Shown here one piece after another: positions 9,028 to 18,500 of a stretch of DNA of 64,000 nucleotides. The stretch's first letter is position 1, and every line of letters starts with the position of its first letter. The DNA comes from Microbulbifer pacificus (lineage in GTDB: Bacteria > Pseudomonadota > Gammaproteobacteria > Pseudomonadales > Cellvibrionaceae): contig NZ_CP137555.1 in assembly GCF_033723955.1 (NCBI RefSeq), positions 2,286,001-2,350,000 on the forward strand, written 5' to 3'. A model generated the notes under the pieces. It made no database searches. It was not told where the DNA came from and saw only the letters and a list, made by a program, of their open reading frames with translations. The position numbers and the translations under genes are program-made.

Positions 9028-9708
9028 CTACAGCGTGGCCATTTCCCGCAGCTGGTCCGCCTCCAGGTTTTCCTCCATGGATTCCACCAGTCGTTCGACC
9101 ATTTGGCTGAGTGCCTTTTTGATGGCCTCTTCAGTGTTGTCATCGCTTTCACGGCCATCGTGGTAGATACGTGTCAGGTATTTTCTACTGATCTTCATAT
9201 CGTCGATGCTGATTCGTTGCTCGCGCAGCGCGACACCGTTGCGGTTGCTGAGTGCGTAGCGAAATTCGCCCCTAATCGCGACACTGCCCTGCTCCAGGTC
9301 GTAATCCCCCTTGGGCTTCATGCCGGCCAGGTTTTTTATCACCCTCAGATCGAGCGTGTTCTGCAGATTCAGCACGCCATTTTCCTGCACCAGCGGCACC
9401 TCTTCATCGTCGAGATATTCGTACAGTTCCCTGGCCAGTTCGCTGTGCAGGTGTTGGGTGTAGGTTCGAATCGCCTGCTGTTTGAGGTCTGCGAGCCCGC
9501 CGTTGCTGCCGGCCTGGGCCAGCATCAGTTCCAGGTTGCCGCTGGAAACCGGCATGGGCACATCGATCTGGATTTGGGTGGGGGCAATAACCAGGCTTGG
9601 GGTATGTTCGTCGCCTCCCCAGAAACCGCTCTGGGCCTGGGACTGGGCGCAAAAACCGATACTCAGCAGGCCGGCGAGAGCCAGTCTGCGCAACGTCGAG
9701 GTTCTCAT
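9028..9708 (-). CDS. Exported protein of unknown function, paralogue 1
   Basis: 226 residues. A signal peptide (positive MRTSTLRR, hydrophobic LALAGLLSIGFCAQ, cleavage after SQAQ) indicates export. The mature part is about 200 residues and aligns along its whole length with the product of the neighbouring gene at 10016: shared DEEVPL, a VIKNLAG/VVKQLSG block, a GxxRAL/IxIDD block, and the C-terminal LEADxLR. I do not recognise the family. The start has a good AGGGAGAG site. Being tandem paralogues 300 bp apart on the same strand, the two arose by local duplication. Confidence 0.85.
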   Translation of the reverse strand: MRTSTLRRLALAGLLSIGFCAQSQAQSGFWGGDEHTPSLVIAPTQIQIDVPMPVSSGNLELMLAQAGSNGGLADLKQQAIRTYTQHLHSELARELYEYLDDEEVPLVQENGVLNLQNTLDLRVIKNLAGMKPKGDYDLEQGSVAIRGEFRYALSNRNGVALREQRISIDDMKISRKYLTRIYHDGRESDDNTEEAIKKALSQMVERLVESMEENLEADQLREMATL

Positions 9709-10015
9709 TCATCTCTCCCTGTTTTCTTTTTTATACCGGGATGTATTGGGTGCAGCTTGGCGAATGGCTTCGCTCTGTTTTTTATGAAGTTGCCATGACA
9801 GGCTGCCATTTATCGCTACAGAGAGCAAAATTTTTCCGTGACTTTTGCGTCAGTAGTAGTCTTTTTTGCGCACAGCATCTCGGCGAGAAATTATGAATTG
9901 GGGTAGCGCTTGGGGGGGGTGCGCTGCGGGGGAGGCTTGCGGGAGGAACAGGTGCAGGGGGGACAGCGGTACCTTTGCGGCGGCGGATAATCGGGTATCC
10001 ACCGCCGGTACAGGA
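9709..10015. other. 307-bp spacer between the two exported-protein paralogues
   Basis: No gene, terminator or repeat seen. The half near 9709 is AT-richer and should hold the promoter of the 9028 gene; the half near 10015 is strongly G-rich on the plus strand (runs of seven to eight G around 9912 and 9956). Confidence 0.5.
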
Positions 10016-10717
10016 TCAGCCGCCGGCGAGTTTGCGCAGGCTGTCTGCTTCCAGATCGTCTTCGATGCGGTTGATAACGCGTGTCACCAGGTTGTCGAGC
10101 AACTTCTCCAGCTCTGCCGGGGTGCTGTCTTCCGCTTCCTGGCCGTTGCTGTAGGTTTTGACCTGGTAGCTGCCCTTCAAGCGCAGGTCGGCGATATCCA
10201 GGCGCTTCTCCAGCACTACCTGCCCGCTCGGATCCTGCAGGCGAAAATGGTAATCGCCACTGGCACTCAGGTTGCCGCGTTCCAGTTCGTGCTCGCCATT
10301 ATTCTTGAGGCCGCTGAGTTGCTTGACCACAGAGATATCGAAGAAGTTGTACAAGGTCAGCGAGCTATTACTGGCCCCCAGTGGTACCTCTTCGTCGGTG
10401 AAGAAGGCGCGCAGTGCGGCGTCGAGCTTGTTGCGCAGCTGTTCGCTGAATTCGCGGGTGGCGGCGTCCCGCGCAGCGGTCAGTCCCTGTCCGGAAGCGG
10501 CCTGCGCCAGCAGTGCTTCCATATCGTTGCCCTGCAGCGGTGTGGGTATGTCCGCGGCAACTACCGTGCGCGCCAGGGTGATTTCGGGCAGCGGGCTGTC
10601 GGCGCTGCCGCCGAAAAGACCCTGAGCCTGGGCGTGTGATGCGCTAAGCGTCAACAGGGCGCAGAGGGCCACGCGGCCGGTGGTGGAAACAAGATGGTGC
10701 TTGAAAAAGCTGTTCAA
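10016..10717 (-). CDS. Exported protein of unknown function, paralogue 2
   Basis: 233 residues when started at the TTG at 10717, which has AGGAAG six bases upstream; the frame is open to 10885 but that stretch lacks a usable site and would bury the signal peptide. The signal peptide (RVALCALLTLSASHAQAQ) ends at about residue 31. The mature part aligns end to end with the 9028 product (DEEVPL, LKNNGEHELERG, LDIADLRL, LEADSLRKLA). The function is unknown; the C-terminal half looks helical. Confidence 0.82.
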   Translation of the reverse strand: MNSFFKHHLVSTTGRVALCALLTLSASHAQAQGLFGGSADSPLPEITLARTVVAADIPTPLQGNDMEALLAQAASGQGLTAARDAATREFSEQLRNKLDAALRAFFTDEEVPLGASNSSLTLYNFFDISVVKQLSGLKNNGEHELERGNLSASGDYHFRLQDPSGQVVLEKRLDIADLRLKGSYQVKTYSNGQEAEDSTPAELEKLLDNLVTRVINRIEDDLEADSLRKLAGG

Positions 10718-11002
10718 AAGAATCTTCCTGTGAATTGCGCGATCGCTGGACGTTACTGGTCTCACTCGGCACGGCCGAGGCGCGGCTCCGGTGACTGGGT
10801 CACCCTGCTGTTTTAGCGGCCTGAATAGGCCTTTTGGAGCAGGCTGCCATCGCTGTGGCGTGAGTGCAAAAAAATTGGTGACCAAACCTGACCAATTGGT
10901 CTATGCAATGCGCGGTGCTGTGAGAAAAGGAGGAACAGTTCCCAAAACATGGAAAAAACAAACAGGTGATTTGGCGGAATAATCTTTGTTGGTACGAATG
11001 TA

Positions 11003-13120
11003 CTAAGCTTCCGCAAAACGCGGCTTGTTGTGCAGCCAGCGCCGTACCAGCGCCGTGCGCGCAGTGTCGTCCAGGCGAGGTGCGGCGGCGATTTTCTGCA
11101 CCAGAGGCAGCAGGTGGGCGTCCCGTTGCAGGTCGGCGATGCGGTGCTGGATCTCACCGGTCTGGCGGGTACCGAGGATTTCTCCGGGCCCGCGCAGGCG
11201 CAGGTCCTCTTCAGCAATGGCGAAGCCATCGGCATGGCTGCGCAGGGCCTGCAGGCGGGCGCGACCGTTGGCGGACAGCGGGGTGGAGTACATCAGCACG
11301 CAGTGACTGGCGATACTGCCCCTGCCGACGCGCCCTCTCAACTGGTGCAGCTGTGCGAGACCCAGGCGCTCGGGATTTTCGATGATCATCAGGCTGGCAT
11401 TGGGCACGTCCACGCCCACCTCGATCACGGTGGTGGCTACCAGCAGGTCCACTTCACCGGCCTTGAAGGCTTTCATCACCAGATCTTTGGCATCCGGTTT
11501 CATGCGCCCGTGTACCAGTGCCACACGCACGCCGTCGAGGGTGTCCGCCAGTTCTTCGGCGGTGGATTCCGCGGCCTGCGCCTGCAGGGTTTCCGACTCT
11601 TCGATCAGGGTGCAGACCCAGTAGGCCTGGCGACCCTCGCGCACCGCGCTCTGTACCCGTTCCATCACGTCGTAGCGGCGCTCACTGGAGATGGCCACGG
11701 TGTTGATGGGCTGGCGCCCCGGGGGCAATTCATCGATTACCGAGCAATCGAGATCCGCGAATGCCGACATGGCCAGGGTGCGGGGAATCGGGGTGGCGGT
11801 CATGATCAGCTGGTGCGGCTGGGTGCGCTGTTGGCCCTGATGAGTGCCTTCGACCGAGCCCTTCTCCCGCAACTGCAGCCGCTGGCGCACACCGAAGCGG
11901 TGCTGTTCGTCGATGATCACCAGCGCCAGACGGTGGAATTCCACCCCCTCCTGAAACAGGGCGTGAGTGCCCACCACCAGCTGCGCATCGCCATTGGCGA
12001 TGGTCGCCAGCTGCGCGCGGCGCTCGGACGCTTTCATGCTGCCGGTGAGCCAGGCCACGCTAATACCCAGGGGCTCCAGCCAGCCGCAGAAATTGATCCG
12101 GTGCTGCTCGGCGAGAATTTCCGTGGGTGCCATCACCGCACATTGAAAGCCGGCGCCAATGGCCTGCAGCGCGGCGCGTGCGGCCACCAGGGTCTTGCCG
12201 GCGCCGACGTCTCCCTGCAGCAGACGCATCATGGGCACCGAGCGGGCGAGGTCGTCGGCAATCTCTTTGCCAACACGCTTCTGCGCATTGGTGGGGGCAA
12301 ACGGCAGGCGCGCGAGAAAATCCCGCTCCAGTGCGGCATTGGGCGGGAGCGCGGGTGCCTCCACCCTGGATGCGCTGCGGCGCAATTCCAGCAGGCTCAG
12401 GTGGTGGGCCAGCAGCTCTTCCAGTGCCAGTCGCTGTTGCGCCGGGTGCTGGCCTTCCGCCAGCTGTTCCAGGTCCGCGTCCGCCGGCGGTTGGTGCAGA
12501 TACATCAGGGCGCCCGCGAGCGGCATTTGCAGGGCCCTCGGCAGCAGTTCCGCCGGCAGCAGCTCGGTAACGTTGCCCTCGGCGAGCCAATCCAGTCCCT
12601 GGCCGATCAGCGCGCGCAGTCGCCCCTGCCCCAGGCCTTCGGTCAGCGGGTAAATCGGGGTGAGCGTGTCGGCGGTGGGAGAAATATCCTCTCCCAGAAT
12701 TTCGGTCTCTGGATGATACAGCTCGACGCCGGCGCTGCCGCGGCGGGCCTCGCCGTAGCAGCGCACCCGGGTGCCGGGGGCCAGGCGGTTTTTCTGTGCG
12801 GCGGTGAAGTGGAAAAAGCGCAGGGTGACACTGCCGGTGCTGTCCTGCAGGCGCACGGCCAGGCTGCGGCGGCGGCCGAGCATAACGTTAGCGGCGCGCA
12901 CCTCACCCTCGATAACCGCATCCATACCTGGGCGCAGGCCCGCCAGCGGGACCACACGAGTGCGGTCCTGGTAGCGGGCAGGCAGGTGGAACAGAAGGTC
13001 CTGCAGCGAGCTGATATGCAGCTTGGCGAGGGTTTCCGCCAGTTTGGCGCCGACACCTTTAAGCGCGGTGACGGGGATCTCTGCCAGCGGTTTTTGACTG
13101 TGGTCGGAACTGGGGCTCAC
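11003..13120 (-). CDS. recG: ATP-dependent DNA helicase RecG
   Basis: 705 residues. The N-terminal wedge domain (helix-hairpin LKGVGAKLAETLAKL, then an OB fold) is followed by helicase motif I (GDVGAGKT), the DEQH box (IIDEQHRFGV), motif III (TATPIPRT) and motif VI (QLRGRVGRG). RecG regresses stalled replication forks and branch-migrates recombination intermediates. The start is the GTG at 13120, which overlaps the oxyR stop as GTGA; the longer frame to 13198 would overlap oxyR by 82 bp. Translational coupling to oxyR is likely, and oxyR-recG is a known pairing in pseudomonads. Confidence 0.96.
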   Translation of the reverse strand: MSPSSDHSQKPLAEIPVTALKGVGAKLAETLAKLHISSLQDLLFHLPARYQDRTRVVPLAGLRPGMDAVIEGEVRAANVMLGRRRSLAVRLQDSTGSVTLRFFHFTAAQKNRLAPGTRVRCYGEARRGSAGVELYHPETEILGEDISPTADTLTPIYPLTEGLGQGRLRALIGQGLDWLAEGNVTELLPAELLPRALQMPLAGALMYLHQPPADADLEQLAEGQHPAQQRLALEELLAHHLSLLELRRSASRVEAPALPPNAALERDFLARLPFAPTNAQKRVGKEIADDLARSVPMMRLLQGDVGAGKTLVAARAALQAIGAGFQCAVMAPTEILAEQHRINFCGWLEPLGISVAWLTGSMKASERRAQLATIANGDAQLVVGTHALFQEGVEFHRLALVIIDEQHRFGVRQRLQLREKGSVEGTHQGQQRTQPHQLIMTATPIPRTLAMSAFADLDCSVIDELPPGRQPINTVAISSERRYDVMERVQSAVREGRQAYWVCTLIEESETLQAQAAESTAEELADTLDGVRVALVHGRMKPDAKDLVMKAFKAGEVDLLVATTVIEVGVDVPNASLMIIENPERLGLAQLHQLRGRVGRGSIASHCVLMYSTPLSANGRARLQALRSHADGFAIAEEDLRLRGPGEILGTRQTGEIQHRIADLQRDAHLLPLVQKIAAAPRLDDTARTALVRRWLHNKPRFAEA

Positions 13121-14040
13121 GGACTCTTCAGCTGACACTGATTGATGGCGTCGCGCAGCATGTCGATGGCGCGGTGGCGCGGGAAGCTCGCCCGCCATGC
13201 CAGTGCCACAGTGCGCTGGGGCGCCGGCGCCACAAAAGGACGGGTCACCAGCACCCCGGTGGCGTACTGGGAAGCGGCGGCGGCGGACAGCGGCAGCACG
13301 GTGATGCCCAGGCGCGAGGCCACCATGTGGCGCAGGGTCTCCAGCGAACTGCCGTCGGCGGCGGTGCGGATGTGGCCGCTGCCGGCCTCCCTCTCGATGG
13401 ACTGCTGCAGTTGCGGGCAGGCCTCCAGCACCTGGTCGCGGAAGCAGTGGCCCTCGCCCAGCAGCAGTACATTGTCTTCACACAGTTGCTCGGGGCTCAG
13501 GGCATCGTACTTGGCCAGTGGGTGGTCCGAGGGCATCAGCACCACAAAGGGTTCGTCGTACAGCGGTTGGGTGACCACGTCGGGCTCGGTAAACGGCAGC
13601 GCGATGATCACCGCATCCAGCTCGCCCTTGCGCAGACGCGCGCGCAGCGTGGACGTATAGCCCTCCTCCACATACAGCGGCATCTGCGGTGCCAGGTGTT
13701 GCAGTTGCGGAATGAAATGCGGGAACAGGTAGGGCCCGATGGTGAAGATGGCACCCACCGACAGCGGGCTGCTCAGCTGATCCTTGCCGGCGCTGGCGAT
13801 ATCTTTGATCGCCGCCGACTGCTCCAGTACCAGCTGTGCCTGGGCGACGATACGCTCCCCTAGTGGGGTGGCCTGTACCCGGGTCTTGGAGCGCTCGAAC
13901 AGGGCCACGCCCAGTTCTTTTTCCAGCTTTTTGACGGCGATGGACAGGGTCGGCTGGCTAACAAAACAGCGCTCGGCGGCGCGGCCGAAATGCTGCTCCT
14001 GGGCCAGGGTGACGATGTAGCGCAACTCGTTCAGTGTCAT
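13117..14040 (-). CDS. oxyR: Hydrogen peroxide sensor and LysR-type regulator OxyR
   Basis: 307 residues from the ATG at 14040 (MTLNELRYIV). An N-terminal LysR helix-turn-helix (FGRAAERCFVSQPTLS) is followed by the LysR substrate domain. Both redox cysteines are present at exactly the E. coli positions, Cys199 (GHCFRD) and Cys208 (LEAC), so it should form the disulfide switch on H2O2. An upstream ATG at 14055 is in frame but less like the family. It is co-transcribed with recG through a 4-bp overlap. Confidence 0.97.
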   Translation of the reverse strand: MTLNELRYIVTLAQEQHFGRAAERCFVSQPTLSIAVKKLEKELGVALFERSKTRVQATPLGERIVAQAQLVLEQSAAIKDIASAGKDQLSSPLSVGAIFTIGPYLFPHFIPQLQHLAPQMPLYVEEGYTSTLRARLRKGELDAVIIALPFTEPDVVTQPLYDEPFVVLMPSDHPLAKYDALSPEQLCEDNVLLLGEGHCFRDQVLEACPQLQQSIEREAGSGHIRTAADGSSLETLRHMVASRLGITVLPLSAAAASQYATGVLVTRPFVAPAPQRTVALAWRASFPRHRAIDMLRDAINQCQLKSP

Positions 14041-14273
14041 GGCAAACGCAATCAAGGAAAACTTGGCGATAGAGTTTATTCATAAACCCCCCCGAGCGGC
14101 CAGTAAAACCGCTGGGCGGGTGTGTAAAAGTCACAAACCAGAAAAAAATGCTATTAGCCGGGTTTATGGATAGTAATTTTTGCTATTAACTTGCGCCCTT
14201 CGCGGTGGCGTGACGCTTTTTTTGCTATACGTGTAAGGGCAAGTGTTCAATACACACAAAGCGGAGAATCGCT

Positions 14274-14528
14274 ATGGGAATCTTGTCTTGGATTATTCTC
14301 GGCCTGATCGCGGGAGCGCTGGCCAAGTGGATCATGCCGGGCCCTGACCCCGGCGGCTGGATTGTCACCATCATCATCGGTATCGTCGGTGCGGTAATCG
14401 GCGGCTGGCTCGGCAATATGGTGGGTATCGGCGGTCCGGTCACCGGTTTCTCGGTAGGTGATATCATCACCGCCGTGATCGGCGCCATTGTCCTGCTGTT
14501 TGTCTACCGGTTGGTGAAATCGCGCTGA
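14274..14528 (+). CDS. GlsB/YeaQ/YmgE family small membrane protein
   Basis: 84 residues, three hydrophobic segments rich in Gly (LSWIILGLIAGALAKWI; VTIIIGIVGAVIGGWLG; ITAVIGAIVLLFVYR) and the PGPDPGG motif after the first. This matches the GlsB/YeaQ/YmgE (transglycosylase-associated) family, inner-membrane proteins often induced in stationary phase or stress; the molecular role is unknown. A GGAG site precedes the ATG. A GC hairpin without a T-run follows at 14553-14578. Confidence 0.92.
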   Translation: MGILSWIILGLIAGALAKWIMPGPDPGGWIVTIIIGIVGAVIGGWLGNMVGIGGPVTGFSVGDIITAVIGAIVLLFVYRLVKSR

Positions 14529-14744
14529 CGCAGACGTGGAATTTTGAGTGCAGGGGCCCACAGCACGCTGTAGGCCCCGTTCACAGATTGCGATGGGCAA
14601 ACAGGTTATAAATAGGTCTGCTGACTGAGAATCCGCTGTAATTCACAATTATTCTCACATTCTTCTTAAAAATGAGTGCCGGCGCGATTGCGGCACTGCG
14701 TATTCGGGGCCGGCGTTCGGACCTGGGGGTTGATTCAAGCGGTT

Positions 14745-15623
14745 ATGGCAAAGGAAAAAGTCTGGATCTTCGGCTGCGGTGATCTGGGAACCCGTCTGGC
14801 ACTGAAGCTGGATCGCAAGGAGTACGACGTATTCGGCGTGCGGCGCAATCCGCTGCAGGCGCTGGCACGCAAGCGCCGGGCCGATGTCGTCAACTGGCGC
14901 CGCGGTGACGCTACCCGGGTCGAAGATATTCACGAACATCTCGGCAAAGGTGCGGATATCGTTATCGCCACCTTCACTCCCGGAGCCAGTACCCCGCAGG
15001 CCTACCAACGCGCCTATGTGGAAACCGCCAGCGCCATGCGCCAGGCCCTCGCGGACATGGAAAAACCACCGCGCCTGTTCCTGTGGATTTCCTCTTCCCG
15101 CGTCTACGGCCAGAGCGGTGACCAGTGGCTGGACGAGCGCTCGCAGCCACTGCCCAGCAGCTTTCAGGGCGAGGCATTACTGGCGGCAGAAAAAATCGTA
15201 CAGCAGAGTGTGGTGGATTCCTGCGTGGTGCGCTTTGCCGGTATCTATGGCCCCGGACGCGACCGCCTGCTATCACAGGTGCGCGCCGGACGCTGTGCAC
15301 CGCCCTCACCGCCGCAGTTCAGTAACCGGATTCACGTGGACGATGCGGTGGGTTTCCTGGCGCACTTGATTGAAGGCCAGAAAAAAGGCATGGCGATCGA
15401 GAAACTGTATATCGGTGCGGACTGCACGCCAGTGCCCATGTATGAGCTGCAGAGCTGGCTGGCCAAGTCCATGGGATACACCAGTGCGCACCTGCGCGAG
15501 GAGGTGCCCACCAGCGAGCGCCGCTCCAAGAAATTGAGCAACAAGCGCATGCTGGAAAGCGGCTATGAAATGCTGTATCCGGATTACCGCGCGGGCTACA
15601 GCACCCTGCTGGAAAACGACTGA
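14745..15623 (+). CDS. NAD(P)-binding SDR/epimerase-like protein (YeeZ type)
   Basis: 292 residues from ATG 14745. The N-terminal Rossmann motif is WIFGCGDLGTRLA, followed by an SDR-like VIATFTPG, the WISSSRVYGQSGD block in the place of the extended-SDR catalytic strand, and FAGIYGPGRDRL. This layout fits the YeeZ-like branch of extended SDR proteins, which are annotated as epimerases without known substrate. The canonical YxxxK is not clear, so catalysis is uncertain. An in-frame start at 14676 is possible but less likely. Confidence 0.85.
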   Translation: MAKEKVWIFGCGDLGTRLALKLDRKEYDVFGVRRNPLQALARKRRADVVNWRRGDATRVEDIHEHLGKGADIVIATFTPGASTPQAYQRAYVETASAMRQALADMEKPPRLFLWISSSRVYGQSGDQWLDERSQPLPSSFQGEALLAAEKIVQQSVVDSCVVRFAGIYGPGRDRLLSQVRAGRCAPPSPPQFSNRIHVDDAVGFLAHLIEGQKKGMAIEKLYIGADCTPVPMYELQSWLAKSMGYTSAHLREEVPTSERRSKKLSNKRMLESGYEMLYPDYRAGYSTLLEND

Positions 15624-15699
15624 TTTCCGTTTCCGAAAATTCCCTTCACTGAATTTTCGTCTGCGCGCCGCCCGCCCCGAGCGGCGCTGCACTTTCCGC

Positions 15700-16083
15700 T
15701 TAAATCACCATCACCGCTTCGGCTTCGAACTGCGCACCGCGCGGCAGCTGGCTAACACCTACCGCAGCGCGCGCCGGGAACGGCTTGGTGAACAGCTCAG
15801 CCATCACTTCGTTAACGGTGGCGAAGTTGCTGAGGTCGGTGAGGTACAGGTTCAGTTTTACGATGTGGTCCAGCGAGCCGTTTGCGGCCTCACACACCGC
15901 GCGCAGGTTTTTAAAAACCTGCACCGCCTGCTCGCGGAAGTCATCGGAGATGAGTTCCATGGTTTCCGGTACCAGCGGAATCTGGCCGGACAGGTAGATG
16001 GTGTTGTCGACTTTGACTGCTTGCGAGTAGCTGCCGATGGCGGCCGGTGCCTTATCGGTTTTTATCACGGCGCGGTTGGGCAT
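15700..16083 (-). CDS. ridA: 2-iminobutanoate/2-iminopropanoate deaminase RidA
   Basis: 127 residues, full family length. GSYSQAVKV, YLSGQIPL, the catalytic Arg in FPARAAVGVSQLPRGA and the C-terminal EAEAVMVI are YjgF/RidA signatures. It hydrolyses reactive imines released by PLP enzymes such as threonine dehydratase. It lies 241 bp downstream of spoT on the same strand, as in pseudomonads. Confidence 0.97.
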   Translation of the reverse strand: MPNRAVIKTDKAPAAIGSYSQAVKVDNTIYLSGQIPLVPETMELISDDFREQAVQVFKNLRAVCEAANGSLDHIVKLNLYLTDLSNFATVNEVMAELFTKPFPARAAVGVSQLPRGAQFEAEAVMVI

Positions 16084-16324
16084 GGGTTACTTCTCCGGGC
16101 CCATAGGGGCCTGCTTGCTGAAAAAGAAAGCCGGAGAATATAGCGCGGTTTATGGGGTTTGGGGAGCAAAGTAGGGCTGTCGATAACGATATGCGAACCC
16201 ATCCACAATCCGGAAAAATTCGCGCAAATCCCTACCGAATTTAACAAATCAGCCGCAACAAGCATCCGCCAGTAGCGGCGGACTCTCCCGGAACTAATTC
16301 GTTGCGTTGCTTTTAAGGGCGGGA

Positions 16325-18442
16325 TTACGGGCGCGCGATCTTGAGCACGGCGGGCAGGTTGCGCAGGCGTTTCATCACCCGTGCCAGGTGTACCCGGTTG
16401 GCGACTTCCAGGGTCAGGGCGATGACACTGTGCTGGGCATCCTTCTCGTCCACGTGGATCTGCTCGATGCTGGCGCCCTCCTCCGTGATGCGCGTCGCCA
16501 GACGGGCGATGATGCCGCGCTCGGATTCGACTTCAACCCGCACGTCGCCGAGGAATTCCCCCTTAACATCCGGTGACCAGTTCACCGCCATGATGTTTTC
16601 CGGGTGCTCGCGCAATTCCGCCGCATTGCGGCAGCTGTCCCTGTGTACCACCACGCCCTTGCCGGAGCTGATATGGCCCATGATGGTGTCGCCGGGGATC
16701 GGGCGGCAGCAGCGGGCAAAGCTGATCATCATGCCCTCCTGGGCGTCGATGGTCAGCGGAGAGGAAATGTGGCTGGCTTCGGTTTCGGTGGTGCCCGGCG
16801 GTACCAGCAGTTTGGCGGCTGAAAAAGCGGCGCGGTTGCCGAGGCCGATTTCCTCCAGCAGGTTGTCGAAGCTCTCGCAGCGGGCTTCCTTCACCCCGCG
16901 CTGGACCTGTTCTTCCGTCAGGTCGGTGATCTTGAGGTGGAACTTCACCAGCGCCTTTTCCAGCAGTCGCTGCCCCAGGGCGATGGAGTCGTGGTGGCGC
17001 TGGTGCTTGAGGAAATGACGGATGGCACTGCGGGCCTTGGCGGTCACCACGAAATTGAGCCAGTTGGGGTTTGGCTGCACATTCTTGCTGGTGAGGATTT
17101 CCACCTTCTGGCCGCTCTCCAGCGGCTGTGACAGTGGCGCCAGGCGCTGGTTGATGCGCACCGCCACACAGGAGTTGCCGATGTCGGTGTGCACCGAATA
17201 GGCGAAATCGACCGCGGTGGCACCGGCGGGCAGATCGATGATCTTGCCCTTGGGCGTGAACACGTAAACTTCGTCCGGGAACAGGTCAATCTTTACGTTT
17301 TCGATAAATTCCAGCGAGTCGCCGGCGCGCTGCTGCATTTCCAGCAGGCCCTGCACCCACCGGCGCGCGCGCACCTGGCTGGTGCCGCCGGTGTTCAGTA
17401 CCTCATCGCCGGAGGACTTGTACAGCCAGTGGGCGGCGATGCCGCTGTTGGCCATCTCGTCCATTTCCTTGGTGCGGATCTGCACCTCGATGGGCACACC
17501 GTGCATACCCAGCAGCACCGTGTGCAGGGACTGGTAGCCGTTGGACTTGGGGATCGCGATATAGTCCTTGAACTCGCTGATCACTGGCTTGTACAGGTTG
17601 TGGATAACCCCGAAGGTGCGGTAGCAGGTATCCACACTGTCGACGATGATGCGGAAGGCGTAGACGTCCATGATTTCCTTGAACGACTTCTTCTTCGAAC
17701 GCATCTTCTGGTAGATGCTGAACAGGTGCTTCTCGCGGCCGATCACCAGCGCGTCGATTTTTTCCCGCTCCAGGCGCAGTTCGATCGCGTTCTGGATCTT
17801 TTCGAGCAGCTCCTTGCGGTTGCCGCGGGCGGCGACCAGCGCCGCGCGCAGCCGGCTGGCGCGCAGTGGATAGGTGGCGAAGAAGGCGCGGTCCTCGAAC
17901 TCGATCCGCACATCGTTCATACCCAGGCGGTTGGCGATGGGGGCGTAGATTTCCAGGGTTTCGCGGGCGATACGCGCGCGCTTTTCCGGCTTCAGCGAGC
18001 CGAGGGTGCGCATGTTGTGCAGGCGGTCGGCGAGCTTCACCAGAATCACGCGGATATCCCGCGCCATGGCCAGTGCCATCTTCTGGAAGTTTTCCGCCTG
18101 TTTTTCCGCCGGGCTGTCGGTCTCGAACTGGGTCAGCTTGGAGACCCCGTCCACCAGGTCCGCCACCTCATCCCCGAACTGCTCCGCCAGCGCCGCTTTG
18201 GGGATGCCGGTGTCCTCGATGACATCGTGCAGCATGGCCGCGGCCAGGCTCTGGGCGTCCATATGCATGCCCGCCAGGATGGTGGCGACGGCGAGGGGAT
18301 GGGTAATGTAGGGTTCGCCAGAGCGCCGGGTCTGGCCCTCGTGGGCCTGCTCCGCATAGAAATAGGCGCGGCGGACGAACTGGATCTGGTCGGGGGGAAG
18401 GTAGGACGAGAGGCGATGGGCCAGACTGTCGATAGTGTGCAA
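16325..18442 (-). CDS. spoT: Bifunctional (p)ppGpp synthase/hydrolase SpoT
   Basis: 705 residues. The HD hydrolase domain carries His72-Asp73 (LHDVIEDTG); the synthetase domain contains RSKKKSFKEIMDVYAFR and NGYQSLHT; then TGS (VFTPKGKIIDLP) and a C-terminal ACT domain. It makes and degrades the alarmone. The start must be the TTG at 18442: an in-frame TAA lies six codons upstream with no ATG or GTG between, and the next residues align with SpoT starts (SYLPPDQI). Gene order gmk-rpoZ-spoT is the E. coli order. A TTG start would keep translation low. Confidence 0.96.
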   Translation of the reverse strand: MHTIDSLAHRLSSYLPPDQIQFVRRAYFYAEQAHEGQTRRSGEPYITHPLAVATILAGMHMDAQSLAAAMLHDVIEDTGIPKAALAEQFGDEVADLVDGVSKLTQFETDSPAEKQAENFQKMALAMARDIRVILVKLADRLHNMRTLGSLKPEKRARIARETLEIYAPIANRLGMNDVRIEFEDRAFFATYPLRASRLRAALVAARGNRKELLEKIQNAIELRLEREKIDALVIGREKHLFSIYQKMRSKKKSFKEIMDVYAFRIIVDSVDTCYRTFGVIHNLYKPVISEFKDYIAIPKSNGYQSLHTVLLGMHGVPIEVQIRTKEMDEMANSGIAAHWLYKSSGDEVLNTGGTSQVRARRWVQGLLEMQQRAGDSLEFIENVKIDLFPDEVYVFTPKGKIIDLPAGATAVDFAYSVHTDIGNSCVAVRINQRLAPLSQPLESGQKVEILTSKNVQPNPNWLNFVVTAKARSAIRHFLKHQRHHDSIALGQRLLEKALVKFHLKITDLTEEQVQRGVKEARCESFDNLLEEIGLGNRAAFSAAKLLVPPGTTETEASHISSPLTIDAQEGMMISFARCCRPIPGDTIMGHISSGKGVVVHRDSCRNAAELREHPENIMAVNWSPDVKGEFLGDVRVEVESERGIIARLATRITEEGASIEQIHVDEKDAQHSVIALTLEVANRVHLARVMKRLRNLPAVLKIARP

Positions 18443-18500
18443 AGCCGCGCTCGCCTCTTAGATTTCCTGCAAATCCTGCATCAAAACGTCGGTGTCGGAA

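Noticed and set aside
11030..13135. 701-codon open frame on the plus strand opposite recG
   Set aside because: Complete overlap with recG, which has all helicase motifs; long antisense frames are frequent in GC-rich coding DNA.
14553..14578. GC-rich hairpin after the GlsB-type gene
   Set aside because: Eleven-base-pair stem but a loop of about two bases and no T-run; not called a terminator.
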